A stretch of DNA of 64,000 bases, from contig NZ_FOPP01000001.1 in the NCBI RefSeq assembly GCF_900113525.1, positions 186,001-250,000 of the forward strand, read 5' to 3'. The stretch comes from Pedobacter insulae. GTDB taxonomy: Bacteria; Bacteroidota; Bacteroidia; Sphingobacteriales; Sphingobacteriaceae. The translations under genes were made by a program, and so were the position numbers. A model generated the notes under the pieces. The model saw nothing but the letters and a program-made list of their open reading frames with translations. It was not told the DNA's origin and searched no databases. Positions within the stretch are counted from its first letter, which is position 1; every line of letters starts with the position of its first letter. Below are positions 35,719 to 44,782 of the stretch, in pieces.

Positions 35719-36468
35719 ATGAACAACTTATTAACCGACAGAGATTTTTGGGTAAAGTATTGGGAAAGTAAAACAGATTTGTCGGTAGTCATCCCTAAAA
35801 ATTATCTATTTCATCGCCAACTGGCTAACATTGTTAGTAGCAATAGGGTTAAAACAGCGATTGAATTAGGCGGTTTTCCAGGGTATTATGCTGTATTTTT
35901 AAAGAAGTATCAAAAACTAGAGGTTACCCTTTTAGATTATTTTGTGCATCCCCCCATTACCGAGGCCTTACTGGAAGCCAATGGATTAACAAGAGATGCC
36001 ATTGAGATTATTGAAACGGATTTATTTAAGTATCAAACATTAAAGCAGTACGACTTGGTACTTAGTTGCGGCTTGATAGAACATTTTAATGATACAGCGG
36101 ATATCATTAACCGCCATATAGCCTTTGTAAAGCCTGGAGGAACATTATTTATTACACTTCCCAATTTTAAAGCTATAAATGGCTGGTTTCAGAAAAGCTT
36201 TGACAGGGATAACTATGATAAGCATAATATCGATTGCATGGATCCTGCTTTATTGGCTAAAATTTGTACTGATGCAGGATTAACGGTTGTACAAGCTCGT
36301 TATTTTGGAAAGTTTAGCTTGTGGCTGGAGAATGAAAAACAGCAATCGATTGGCGTACAACTGCTCAAAAAGTCAATGTGGTTGACAGGCAAGTTATTTA
36401 CGAAGGTGTTTGCTTTTGAGTCGAAACAATTATCGCCCTACATAATTTTAGAAGCCAAAAAACCTTAA
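35719..36468 (+). CDS. Class I SAM-dependent methyltransferase
   Basis: A 249-residue protein with a Rossmann-type methyltransferase core. Motif I is AIELGGFPGYYAVFLKKY (about 54-71), less glycine-rich than usual, and GLIEHFNDTADII plus FVKPGGTLFITLPNF (about 118-150) match motifs post-II and III. The substrate is unknown. It lies between the tricorn-like protease and the rhomboid gene (3-bp gap to the latter). Confidence 0.85.
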   Translation: MNNLLTDRDFWVKYWESKTDLSVVIPKNYLFHRQLANIVSSNRVKTAIELGGFPGYYAVFLKKYQKLEVTLLDYFVHPPITEALLEANGLTRDAIEIIETDLFKYQTLKQYDLVLSCGLIEHFNDTADIINRHIAFVKPGGTLFITLPNFKAINGWFQKSFDRDNYDKHNIDCMDPALLAKICTDAGLTVVQARYFGKFSLWLENEKQQSIGVQLLKKSMWLTGKLFTKVFAFESKQLSPYIILEAKKP

Positions 36469-36471
36469 ACC

Positions 36472-37974
36472 ATGACGATAAGCTTTGGCTATTCTCCTAA
36501 AATTGAAAAATTTATCCCTTTGGGCGATTTCCCTCAGGATAGGTATTTAATTATTGCGCGACAGGCCATAGAAAACTTAGGCTGGAGCCTGAGCCATATA
36601 TCTGAACGCGGCATTATAGCCTATACGCCCGTCTCTCTTCAATCATATAGTGAAGAAATCTCTATCCGAATAGAAAATAACTTTGCCATCTTTAAGAGTG
36701 AATGCGTAGGCATTCAAATGTTGTTTACAGACTACGGCAAAAATGCTGTTAACATGGAGAAGTTTTTCCATGAATTTGAGTATGTAGAATTTCATTTAAA
36801 AGATGTCTGGGAAGATAGCTTGCAAAAGTTTCATGATTTTGTAGCTACACAGGATAAAGACTATTTTGAAAAAGCGCCTTTAACGGCTAAGAACAAGATC
36901 AAAAATATATTCTATTTGCTTTTGCCGCAAAAGAATTATCTGGTAACGCCTATTCTGGTTCTCACTACTGGGGCTTGTTTTGTTATTTCTACAATTTTTC
37001 TCATGCTATTCGCGAGTTTTTTGGTCCATAAAGGCCGTTCAATAGAAGTGGATAAAATCGGTTATTATATTGGGGCTACCAGCAGAGAGCAACTTTTTAA
37101 CGGACAGTTTTGGCGATTAATCACCTATCAGTTTTTGCATGCTGGTATTTCACATATATTTTTTAATATGTATGCGCTTGTTTATATAGGGTTAATGGTA
37201 GAGCATAAGTTAGGTAGATGGAAATATATAGCTACTTATCTGATTAGTGGAATATGTGGGGGATTATTAAGTGCAGCTTACCACGACTCGGGATACATGG
37301 TTGGTGCTTCTGGTGCTATTATGGGGTTATTCGGAGCTTTTATGGCGCTCTTATTAAGCAAGGCTTTCGAAAGAAATGCAACAAAAGCGCTGCTAATTAG
37401 TACGCTCTTTGTAGTGGCTATTATGCTGGTTAACGGCAGTTTAAAAGAAGGGGTAGATAACGCTGCCCATGTTGGCGGATTAATATCCGGGTTTATAATC
37501 GGCTACCTGTTGTACAATGAAAAATTGTGGAAATGGACCTTGCCACTTAAGTTAAGATATGCGTTTGTAGCCTTCTTAACATTGATTTTTGCTGCGGTTG
37601 TGTTGCTACTCACCCCCCAGATTCAAACTAAGGAGTTTGTTGAGCTTGAAGAAAAATATAAACAAAACTGGAAGACTTATCATACTATTTTCAAGCTTCC
37701 GGCAGATTTGCCAACTGGTAAAAAGTTAACCATTGTACAAGAAAGAGGCATTGATTTGTGGAAAGAAAACGAATTATTAGTGAAGAAGATGCTCGCCCTT
37801 AAACTCACTAAAAAACAACGTATGCAGGCTGAATTTAATGCCAAAGTAGTTGAAATCCAGTCCAAAATAGTGGTATTGCTCTATAAAGAATGCGCCGAAA
37901 GTACGAAGTACTATCGGCGCGAAATAAGGGAATTAACTAGGGAACTGAATGCATTGAGAATGGAATCAGACTAG
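36472..37974 (+). CDS. Rhomboid family intramembrane serine protease
   Basis: A 500-residue protein with a rhomboid core of six or seven helices (about 160-385). The conserved HxxxN region is QFLHAGISHIFFNMYALVYIG, the catalytic serine is S280 in VGASGAIMG, and the histidine is H333 in NAAHVGG. Two extra parts flank it: a soluble N-terminal domain of about 155 residues without a recognisable motif, and a C-terminal charged, probably helical tail of about 110 residues. The 3' end overlaps the converging fucosidase stop by sharing CTAG. Confidence 0.9.
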   Translation: MTISFGYSPKIEKFIPLGDFPQDRYLIIARQAIENLGWSLSHISERGIIAYTPVSLQSYSEEISIRIENNFAIFKSECVGIQMLFTDYGKNAVNMEKFFHEFEYVEFHLKDVWEDSLQKFHDFVATQDKDYFEKAPLTAKNKIKNIFYLLLPQKNYLVTPILVLTTGACFVISTIFLMLFASFLVHKGRSIEVDKIGYYIGATSREQLFNGQFWRLITYQFLHAGISHIFFNMYALVYIGLMVEHKLGRWKYIATYLISGICGGLLSAAYHDSGYMVGASGAIMGLFGAFMALLLSKAFERNATKALLISTLFVVAIMLVNGSLKEGVDNAAHVGGLISGFIIGYLLYNEKLWKWTLPLKLRYAFVAFLTLIFAAVVLLLTPQIQTKEFVELEEKYKQNWKTYHTIFKLPADLPTGKKLTIVQERGIDLWKENELLVKKMLALKLTKKQRMQAEFNAKVVEIQSKIVVLLYKECAESTKYYRREIRELTRELNALRMESD

Positions 37975-39422
37975 ATAGGTAGTTTATAAAGGCCAAACCC
38001 GTTTAATGTAATACAAACCGGAGCGCTTAGTTTAATTCTCACTTTGGAAGTGTTGATAGGCTCGTTCATTTTAATCAGTCGTTTAGCGCCAATACTAGCG
38101 CCTACTGCAACTTCTTTCCACTCGCCGTTTGTCATTACCTCAATGCTAAAACTATCAATACGCTGACCTAGCTGAATGTATTCTTGTAAACTGATGATGT
38201 CAAATGTAACCGGTTCTTTAAATTCAAGGGTAATTATTCCCTGTTTGTTTTCATCGGTCGTTGCCCAATAAGTATTTTTATTATTGTCGTTAATAAAGCT
38301 TGGGTTAAAATTTTTACCTCGGCTATTGCTTGCAGTTACTTTAGCGTTTTTAGCAAGATTTGTCGCAAATGTCTTTTTAACTTTCTCGCCAAAGGCTTTT
38401 AGGGAAGCCACGTCATCATCATGAAGCAATCCTCTGGTATCGGGTGCCAGGCCCAAATCTAAACCTGCGCCACGCCCAACACTCTTCAAGTATAGATCGA
38501 ATAGTTGATCTGGGCTTTTGGGCTTTTCTTTTTCGTGAAAGAACCACCCTTTTCTTAGCGGCACATCGCATTCTGCGGGCATCCAAAATTTACCGTCTCT
38601 AATTCCTTTCGGACTATCTGGATAATTGGATTGACCAGGAACAGCTACATTTTGTCCTTTAGCAGGCATGGGCGTAAAGGTTGCCCAGCTTGTATCAGCC
38701 GCAAAACCATATTCATTGCCTACCCACCTTACATCTAAACCTACATCACTAAATATGTTGGCCATCGGCTGCATCTTCCTGGTTATTTGCCAAGTGTTTT
38801 GCCAGTCATAATAGGTGGTATTGTCAATTGATCGCTTTTCTCTGGCGCCACCATAGTAACCATCTCCGCCATTAGCGCCATCATGCCAGCTCATAAAAAG
38901 TTCACCGTAGTTGCTATACAATTCTTTTAGCTGCGCTTGATAAAGAGCCAGATAATCAGCGCTGCCGTATTTTTCGTTATTCCTATCCCATGGCGAACAA
39001 TATACCCCAAATTTGAGACCATATTTTCGTGCAGCCTTCTCCATTTCTTTAACCATATCGCCATTTCCATTTCTAAAAGGACTTTTAGAAATATTATAGG
39101 CTGTTGTTTTGGTAGGCCATAAGGCAAAGCCATCATGGTGTTTTGCTACAAACACTAATCCTTTTAAGCCGCCATCTTTTGCCGCTTTTACAATTTGCTC
39201 TGCATCAAAGTTTACCGGATTAAAAATCTTGGGATCAGCATCGCCATAACCCCACTCTTTATTTTCGTAAGTTGTAGGGGTAAAGTGCACCAAACCATAC
39301 ATCTCAATATCATGCCACGCTAACTGCCTTTCGCTAGGTAACGCACCATAGGGTTTTGGCGGACTTTGCGCAAAAGCAACAGAGAAATGAGTTAACAGAA
39401 TTATTAAAAGGATTTTCTTCAT
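37971..39422 (-). CDS. Alpha-L-fucosidase, GH29, with discoidin-like domain
   Basis: A 483-residue secreted hydrolase with a signal peptide ending near AFAQ (residue 19). The catalytic barrel (about 25-350) shows LVFVAKHHDGFALW (89-102) and the nucleophile region FMSWHDG with D181. A C-terminal F5/8 type C (discoidin) domain (about 355-480, KVTASNSRGKNFNPSFIND onward) probably binds sugar. It lies at the end of the glycan-assembly run and is its only degradative enzyme, which may mean trimming of the glycan or use of external fucosides. Confidence 0.92.
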   Translation of the reverse strand: MKKILLIILLTHFSVAFAQSPPKPYGALPSERQLAWHDIEMYGLVHFTPTTYENKEWGYGDADPKIFNPVNFDAEQIVKAAKDGGLKGLVFVAKHHDGFALWPTKTTAYNISKSPFRNGNGDMVKEMEKAARKYGLKFGVYCSPWDRNNEKYGSADYLALYQAQLKELYSNYGELFMSWHDGANGGDGYYGGAREKRSIDNTTYYDWQNTWQITRKMQPMANIFSDVGLDVRWVGNEYGFAADTSWATFTPMPAKGQNVAVPGQSNYPDSPKGIRDGKFWMPAECDVPLRKGWFFHEKEKPKSPDQLFDLYLKSVGRGAGLDLGLAPDTRGLLHDDDVASLKAFGEKVKKTFATNLAKNAKVTASNSRGKNFNPSFINDNNKNTYWATTDENKQGIITLEFKEPVTFDIISLQEYIQLGQRIDSFSIEVMTNGEWKEVAVGASIGAKRLIKMNEPINTSKVRIKLSAPVCITLNGFGLYKLPI

Positions 39423-39450
39423 GATCAGTTGATATAAGATCTAAATTTAG

Positions 39451-40368
39451 TTATTTGCGGCCAAAATATTGCGCTAATTTTTCTTTTACAAAACGCTTAA
39501 CCCTCACCATCATATTGCCTTTTCTGTTTTGTAGAAATGATTTGATAGCTTTATATGCTAAGGTGTTTTCTTGTACCAGCGTAGGAAATTCTTGTATGGG
39601 TTTGGGATTGATAATGACATTATAAATATCATTAATGCCTGAATGGACTCCAGTTCCATCATGCCCAATGTTATTCACCAATGATTGTGAGGGATTTAAG
39701 GTTAGGCCATTTTTCAAAAAAATAGAAGCATACCATCTAATTGCCCAACTATTGTTCTTCCCCTTTTTGAATTGGCGCATTTGTCGCCAGAAATTCATCG
39801 TGTGTTCTATTGAAAATGCCGCTTTTCTTGGCTTATCGAATTGTTTCATCAAGGTGTCGATGTTAGGCTCGAAATGCGCCCAAGCCCGTTCCCACGTTGC
39901 CCAACCCCAGCTTGTTGCCGCTCTATAAAAGAAACTTTGCGGTAAATTTTTTGTGGTTAAGGGATACATGTACGCACCAATGTGCATAACCCGTTCCTCG
40001 TTTCGGTAAAGATTTAATGCTTCATTAAAATAGGTGAGAGTATAGGGCGACGAGATCAGGTCATCCTCAAAAACGATAATTTGTCCATATGTTTTAGTTA
40101 ATTCACTAACTCCATCAATGATCGAGTTAGCCAGCCCCATGTTTTCTTTTCTTTCGACAACAGTAACCGATTTAAAGCCATCAATTTTTTGTATAAAGTT
40201 TCGTACTTCCAATACTTTTTCTTCATCGGCAGTAGTTCTTGCACCATCAGAAAATATAAATAATCTGCTTTCTGAGGCTAGTTCATTCTGCTGCAGAAAT
40301 TTAACCGTGCGCGCTGTATGTTGCGGCCGGTTGTAAACGAAAAGGGCTATGGGAGCTAGTTTCTGCAT
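39451..40368 (-). CDS. Glycosyltransferase, GT-A fold, GNT-I-like
   Basis: A 305-residue protein starting PIALFVYNRPQHTARTVKFL (6-25), with an EDD metal motif in IIVFEDDLISSPYTLTYFNEAL (about 92-113). This combination resembles the GT13 (GlcNAc-transferase I) fold and related bacterial transferases. The donor and acceptor sugars cannot be told. It is followed by the fucosidase and preceded by a methyltransferase on the same strand. Confidence 0.82.
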   Translation of the reverse strand: MQKLAPIALFVYNRPQHTARTVKFLQQNELASESRLFIFSDGARTTADEEKVLEVRNFIQKIDGFKSVTVVERKENMGLANSIIDGVSELTKTYGQIIVFEDDLISSPYTLTYFNEALNLYRNEERVMHIGAYMYPLTTKNLPQSFFYRAATSWGWATWERAWAHFEPNIDTLMKQFDKPRKAAFSIEHTMNFWRQMRQFKKGKNNSWAIRWYASIFLKNGLTLNPSQSLVNNIGHDGTGVHSGINDIYNVIINPKPIQEFPTLVQENTLAYKAIKSFLQNRKGNMMVRVKRFVKEKLAQYFGRK

Positions 40369-40395
40369 AAGGTTAACAGCCGACTTCGTAAGTCG

Positions 40396-41163
40396 CTAAA
40401 AGATATGTAAGTTTTGATCAGATTTTTTAGTTAAAACGGTATAAGCGTTGGCAAATTGTTCTTTTTTCTTCTTTCCTAAAACATTGCCTAAGTTATTTTT
40501 TATATAGTATTCTGCTGCTATTTTTAGTTTTTTAAGGAAGGATTTAGGTGATTTCTTATTTACAAACTCATTAAAGTAATTCACTTCAGGCTGGGTTATC
40601 GAAACCTTATCGGCTATCACTTCCAGCCCTTCACTTTTTAATAAAAATCGTAATGAAGTGGGGGTGTACATATTAATATGTCCGTAATCCAGAAAATGTT
40701 TCATTCGATTGTCGACACCAAAGCGATAATCCCGTGGTACTTCAATGGCAATATATTTAGCAACTCTTTTTAGCTCACGAATTAAAATTCGCTCATGTTC
40801 TACGTGTTCTAACACATGGGCTAAAATAATAAGGTCAAAACTATCATCGGGGTATGGAATCTTATACCCATCAAAGGTCTGTGCAGCTTTAAGGCGGCCC
40901 AGATTTCTCTTTTTTATTAGCTCTACTCCGCTCTGTGCAATTTCAAGGGCATACAGTTCTTTGCCAAAGTTCCATTCATTGAGGTAATGTAAAATGCTTC
41001 CATCACCGGCACCAACTTCCAATACTGTTTTAGGCTCAATGTTTTTACATACGTCTAAAAGGTTTTTAGCTTTAAACTTGGCGCCCAGCATTCTCCAAGC
41101 AGTGTCGCTATGGGTATAAAAATCGTCGTAAGCGGTTTTTACTTCATCACTTAACATATTCAT
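40396..41163 (-). CDS. Class I SAM-dependent methyltransferase
   Basis: A 255-residue methyltransferase with motif I TVLEVGAGDGSILHYL (about 44-59), acidic loop ALEIAQSGVELI, and FDLIILAHVLEHVEHERILIRE (about 109-130), typical of methyltransferase_11/23 enzymes in glycan clusters. The C-terminus is Lys-rich. It starts one base after the stop of the upstream methyltransferase gene, so they are co-transcribed. The target is probably a sugar or lipid-linked glycan, by context only. Confidence 0.88.
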   Translation of the reverse strand: MNMLSDEVKTAYDDFYTHSDTAWRMLGAKFKAKNLLDVCKNIEPKTVLEVGAGDGSILHYLNEWNFGKELYALEIAQSGVELIKKRNLGRLKAAQTFDGYKIPYPDDSFDLIILAHVLEHVEHERILIRELKRVAKYIAIEVPRDYRFGVDNRMKHFLDYGHINMYTPTSLRFLLKSEGLEVIADKVSITQPEVNYFNEFVNKKSPKSFLKKLKIAAEYYIKNNLGNVLGKKKKEQFANAYTVLTKKSDQNLHIF

Positions 41164-41164
41164 A

Positions 41165-41812
41165 CTATATAGCTAAGCAGTTAGCCGGCTTATAAAAAAC
41201 CGAGGTTGCTTTTTCATAGAATAAACCAGGAGATATTCCAGAAAAAGAGAGTTCTTTGAATCCTTGTTGAGTTAAAAATATTCTCGCTTGGTTATAGCTT
41301 TCCCTTTCTGAATCATCCAATACGATAACGCCCTGCTCTGTTAAGGCATCAACTCCATACTTACAACAATTTACCCGGTCGCGGCCGTCGACTATAATGA
41401 TGTCGAATTTCTCAGGTAACGATGATGCTTTCTTACTGTATTCACCGTCGGTATCTAATTTACAAAAAATCATTTCCGCATTTTCGGCCTTTTCTTTAAC
41501 AATTTTCTGGTACCAGGCTTCATCATGTTCAACAGATACTACTTTACGTACGTTTTTAGCATAAAATAACGTAGAATTTCCAGAACCATATTCAAAGATC
41601 GTCAGATCCTTCGTTAATCTGGGTTTAATAAAGTCGATAAACGAATAGGTAACCCATGGAATAGGTAATCCTTCACCATCTACCGCTTGTTGGTTATCGA
41701 AAGCCTTAAACCAGCCAATGGAATTGAGATATCCCTTATGACCGTGTGATAAGAGAGATAAAAGCCTTTTTGGCTTTGCTATTAAGGTTGCAAATGCTCT
41801 GAATTTACTCAA
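41165..41812 (-). CDS. SAM-dependent methyltransferase-like protein
   Basis: A 215-residue Rossmann-fold protein. Motif I is LTIFEYGSGNSTLFYAKNV (about 74-92), followed by VVSVEHDEAWYQKIV and FDIIIVDGRDRVNCCKYGVDAL (about 135-156). This layout is seen in small methyltransferases of polysaccharide and secondary-metabolite clusters. The start overlaps the flippase stop by four bases. The substrate is unknown. Confidence 0.83.
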   Translation of the reverse strand: MSKFRAFATLIAKPKRLLSLLSHGHKGYLNSIGWFKAFDNQQAVDGEGLPIPWVTYSFIDFIKPRLTKDLTIFEYGSGNSTLFYAKNVRKVVSVEHDEAWYQKIVKEKAENAEMIFCKLDTDGEYSKKASSLPEKFDIIIVDGRDRVNCCKYGVDALTEQGVIVLDDSERESYNQARIFLTQQGFKELSFSGISPGLFYEKATSVFYKPANCLAI

Positions 41813-43128
41813 CGTTTAACTATTTTTTGAAATAATGAAACCAAAAATAAGGATTTTAACATCATTATTCCTTGTTTGCGGGTCTTTGGAATTAAAAGAA
41901 TATAAAAGCAAGAAACGAAGCAAGCAATTAAGGTGGCTACCGATGCACCCGTACCTGCATATTTAGGAATAAGCCAAACATTTAAAAGGATATTTATTAC
42001 TGCTCCTGTCAATGTTCTATAAAACGCTATTTTGGTGTATCCTTCAGCCAGTAAATACTGTGAGCTTGCACTGCCAAGAAATACAAATAAGCCCGACCAT
42101 ATATGGATCGATAGCATAATACCTGCGCCCTCATATTTATCTGCATAAATAAGATGGATAAGTTGATTTGCAAAAACGCTAATGAAAAGGGCTACTGGTA
42201 AGCTAATATAGACTAGCAGATCGTATAAATTCATCAAACGCTTTTGATAGCGTTGCATGTCTGTTTTTCGAGCATTGATAAGCGCCGGGAAAACTGAAGT
42301 AACAATTGCTACAGGAATGAAATACCAGGCTTCGCTAATTTTAGCTGCGGCACTGTAAATGCCGACTGCCACACTGCCCACGGTTTTAAGCATAATGGCA
42401 TCAATTTTCATATAAATCGATACCATTACCGCAGATAATATAAGCGGGAAAGATTTTTTTAATAAGGAGATTGCCCGTTGTTTGCTGAAAGTCCACTTAG
42501 TTATATTTCCACCTTTACGCTGGTAAATGATCATAAGGCCTATTGCTAAGATTAAGGCATCAAAAAATAATGCCAATACAATATAAAGTAAGGGCAGTTT
42601 AAGAATTAGGATACCAATCTTGATAATGGAGGATATTACCAAACAAATATTTTGTACATGAACAACATATTTCGATTTTACCTGCGACTGGAAATAGGCA
42701 TCTATAATATTAAAAGACTGGAATAGCGAAGTGCAGGCGAGCAGTGCAACATACAAGGTTAAGGTAGTGCCTGGCTGGGCAGAAAGATGATGGTAAGTTA
42801 AGTAAATTATAAGGGTAACCGGTATGAGTAAGGCATTGGTTGCTAGGCGCATCCACAAAGACGTGCCTAAAATTTCATCTTTCTTGCTGGGCTCATTTAT
42901 AATTTCACGAATAATAAAGGTGTCTAACCCTAAGGCTCCAATAGCTCCGGTTATGCCTACAAGAGCCACGGCAAAACTTAAATCACCAAAGGAAGCGGGG
43001 CCTAAATATCTGGCGATGGCTAATCCAACAATCAAGCTTAATATTTTGCCGAACATTAACCATCCAGTATTCTTTAAATACTTATAGAATGCTTCTTCAT
43101 CAAATCCTTTTATAGCTGGTAGCTTCAT
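41809..43128 (-). CDS. Polysaccharide flippase (Wzx-like, MOP superfamily)
   Basis: A 439-residue membrane protein with about 12-14 helices, starting NTGWLMFGKILSLIVGLAIARYLGPASFGDLSFA, split across residues 16-49. The conserved ARYLGPxxFG is a hallmark of Wzx/RfbX flippases that turn lipid-linked oligosaccharides over the inner membrane. It precedes two methyltransferases and a glycosyltransferase, making this a glycan-assembly group. No polymerase is seen in the window. Confidence 0.93.
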   Translation of the reverse strand: MKLPAIKGFDEEAFYKYLKNTGWLMFGKILSLIVGLAIARYLGPASFGDLSFAVALVGITGAIGALGLDTFIIREIINEPSKKDEILGTSLWMRLATNALLIPVTLIIYLTYHHLSAQPGTTLTLYVALLACTSLFQSFNIIDAYFQSQVKSKYVVHVQNICLVISSIIKIGILILKLPLLYIVLALFFDALILAIGLMIIYQRKGGNITKWTFSKQRAISLLKKSFPLILSAVMVSIYMKIDAIMLKTVGSVAVGIYSAAAKISEAWYFIPVAIVTSVFPALINARKTDMQRYQKRLMNLYDLLVYISLPVALFISVFANQLIHLIYADKYEGAGIMLSIHIWSGLFVFLGSASSQYLLAEGYTKIAFYRTLTGAVINILLNVWLIPKYAGTGASVATLIACFVSCFYILLIPKTRKQGIMMLKSLFLVSLFQKIVKR

Positions 43129-43131
43129 TGA

Positions 43132-43524
43132 TTAAGTTAACGGTGCGCCAACAGGAATTTCACATTTATGTCCGGGTTTGCCATGTTCAGGGTTTAACCG
43201 CTGACCTTTTTCATTAACCATCGAACTTGCAGGGACAGGAGCAGTTTTAGGATCAGCTTGCGTAGCTGTTTGAGGTGCAGGTGTAATGTTAGATGCTTTT
43301 GAATTTAAAGGTGCGCCTACGGCGATATCGCATCTATGTCCGGGTGCACCATGAACGGGATTAAGTGTACCGGTGTTGCCAGCTTGCGAAGTGGTTGTTA
43401 CTGCAGACTGCTGAATACCTTGTAATCCAGTGGGAGTTTTAGGGTAATTTTGGGTTGTTTCCGGCTTTTTGTTGTTACAAGCTACGAAACTCAAAACACA
43501 ACATACATATAATATCCGTTTCAT
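43132..43524 (-). CDS. Small lipoprotein with duplicated Cys/His motif
   Basis: A 130-residue protein with a short hydrophobic leader and a likely lipid cysteine C16 (FVACNN). A 20-residue motif appears twice, at 54-73 and 110-129, with consensus L-N-P-x-H-G-x-P-G-H-[RK]-C-[DE]-I-x-V-G-A-P-L; 15 of 20 positions are identical. The linker is rich in Ala, Pro, Thr and Gln. Each motif holds one Cys and two His, so metal or heme binding is possible but unproven. I have seen similar motifs in unnamed Bacteroidota proteins. It ends 3 bases before the flippase start. Confidence 0.78.
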   Translation of the reverse strand: MKRILYVCCVLSFVACNNKKPETTQNYPKTPTGLQGIQQSAVTTTSQAGNTGTLNPVHGAPGHRCDIAVGAPLNSKASNITPAPQTATQADPKTAPVPASSMVNEKGQRLNPEHGKPGHKCEIPVGAPLT

Positions 43525-43557
43525 ATATAATTAGCTATTTATTCAAAGATGATAAAA

Positions 43558-44082
43558 TTACCCCGCTAACTCAAAACTATTTTGTATCCGCCTTAATTGT
43601 TTAAGATGATGATTTAAATGTATTTCGATAAATCTCAGCCATTGTTTAGCATTCAAATAGCCTAAGCGAGGGTGTTTAATTTTTAGGGCGGGATTGGCCT
43701 TACTAAGATGCGGAGATATTTTGGTTAGTTGCAGTTCAAAATCTGTTATAAATTGTTGGGCTGTCATCCTGTTTATTTTCTTTACTCGTTCCATGAGCTT
43801 TGGGGGAACTTTATATCTTTTTCCGGGAGGCAGCATGCCGAAAAATAGCACTGCCTTAGCGCCCAAAGTTGTTGCTTCCGTTTTGCCGGTCCCACTTATG
43901 CAGTTTTGAATTGCCATTAAAGATAGCAGGCTTGAATCGAAAATGTGCGCGTATACTTCGCTGTAAGACCAGCCCCCAATTGGGGGTAAGAGCTGAAACT
44001 CTTCTTCACTTTGAGTAGCTAAATGAACTTTATATGCATCAACAATTTTTAAAATAGACTTGTGTATTTTAGCAGTTCCCAT
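43558..44082 (-). CDS. DinB family protein
   Basis: A 174-residue four-helix-bundle protein of the DinB/YfiT group. Candidate metal-binding histidines occur in SEVYAHIFDSS (about 48-58) and in the C-terminal LRFIEIHLNHHLKQLRRI, the arrangement of three His expected for the family. Members are metal-dependent thiol transferases or hydrolases, mostly of unknown substrate. It is 10 bases from the YjjG-like gene on the same strand. Confidence 0.85.
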   Translation of the reverse strand: MGTAKIHKSILKIVDAYKVHLATQSEEEFQLLPPIGGWSYSEVYAHIFDSSLLSLMAIQNCISGTGKTEATTLGAKAVLFFGMLPPGKRYKVPPKLMERVKKINRMTAQQFITDFELQLTKISPHLSKANPALKIKHPRLGYLNAKQWLRFIEIHLNHHLKQLRRIQNSFELAG

Positions 44083-44092
44083 GGAATAAAAA

Positions 44093-44782
44093 TTAAAAGT
44101 GGTTAAGTAATTCGTTTAAATGGTTGATTTGCCATTTAACATCGCTGGGCTGGGGAATATTTGAAGGGTTGAAAAAGATCGCGGTGATCCCAAAAGCTTG
44201 TGCACCTCTAATGTCGGCTTCTAAACTGTCGCCAATCATGATGCTTTCTTCTTTTTTGGCCTCCGCTTTTGCCAATGCATATTGAAAAATAGTTGGATCT
44301 GGTTTATTTACCCCTACATCTTCTGATATAATGACATTAGTAAAATAGCCGTTAAGGTTCGAAACCCTCATCTTAGTTAATGTTGTTTCTTTAAAGCCAT
44401 TGGAAATAATGTGCAAGGTATATTTTTGCTGTAAGTAAGCCAATACAGATTCTGCACCATCAAATAAATTGGTTTTGGTAGGCCCAACCCTTACATAATC
44501 ATCTTCAAATTGATTTGGAACTAGCTCGGGTTTTATACCCAGTTCTATAAATGTTTTCTTGAATCTTTCAGCTCTAAGGGTATCTTTATTAATTTCTCCT
44601 AAATGATATTTGGCCCAGAGCTGATGATTGTTTTCCGTATAGCGGTCGATAAAATCTGTTGCCGAATGAAGGCCTAATGATTTTAATTGATGGATCTCGT
44701 AAAGCTCCAGCAGTGTTTCTTTTGCATTGCGGTCAAAATCCCAGATTGTATGGTCGAGGTCGAAAAAAATGTGTTTGGTCAT
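44093..44782 (-). CDS. YjjG family HAD nucleotidase
   Basis: A 229-residue haloacid-dehalogenase phosphatase. The nucleophile motif is FFDLDHTIWDF with D8 and D10, motif II is HIISNGFKE, and the C-terminal motif is MIGDSLEADIRGA. YjjG enzymes dephosphorylate noncanonical pyrimidine nucleotides such as 5-halogenated or oxidised dUMP. Its start overlaps the upp stop by four bases, so pyrimidine salvage (upp) and nucleotide clean-up appear coupled. Confidence 0.92.
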   Translation of the reverse strand: MTKHIFFDLDHTIWDFDRNAKETLLELYEIHQLKSLGLHSATDFIDRYTENNHQLWAKYHLGEINKDTLRAERFKKTFIELGIKPELVPNQFEDDYVRVGPTKTNLFDGAESVLAYLQQKYTLHIISNGFKETTLTKMRVSNLNGYFTNVIISEDVGVNKPDPTIFQYALAKAEAKKEESIMIGDSLEADIRGAQAFGITAIFFNPSNIPQPSDVKWQINHLNELLNHF

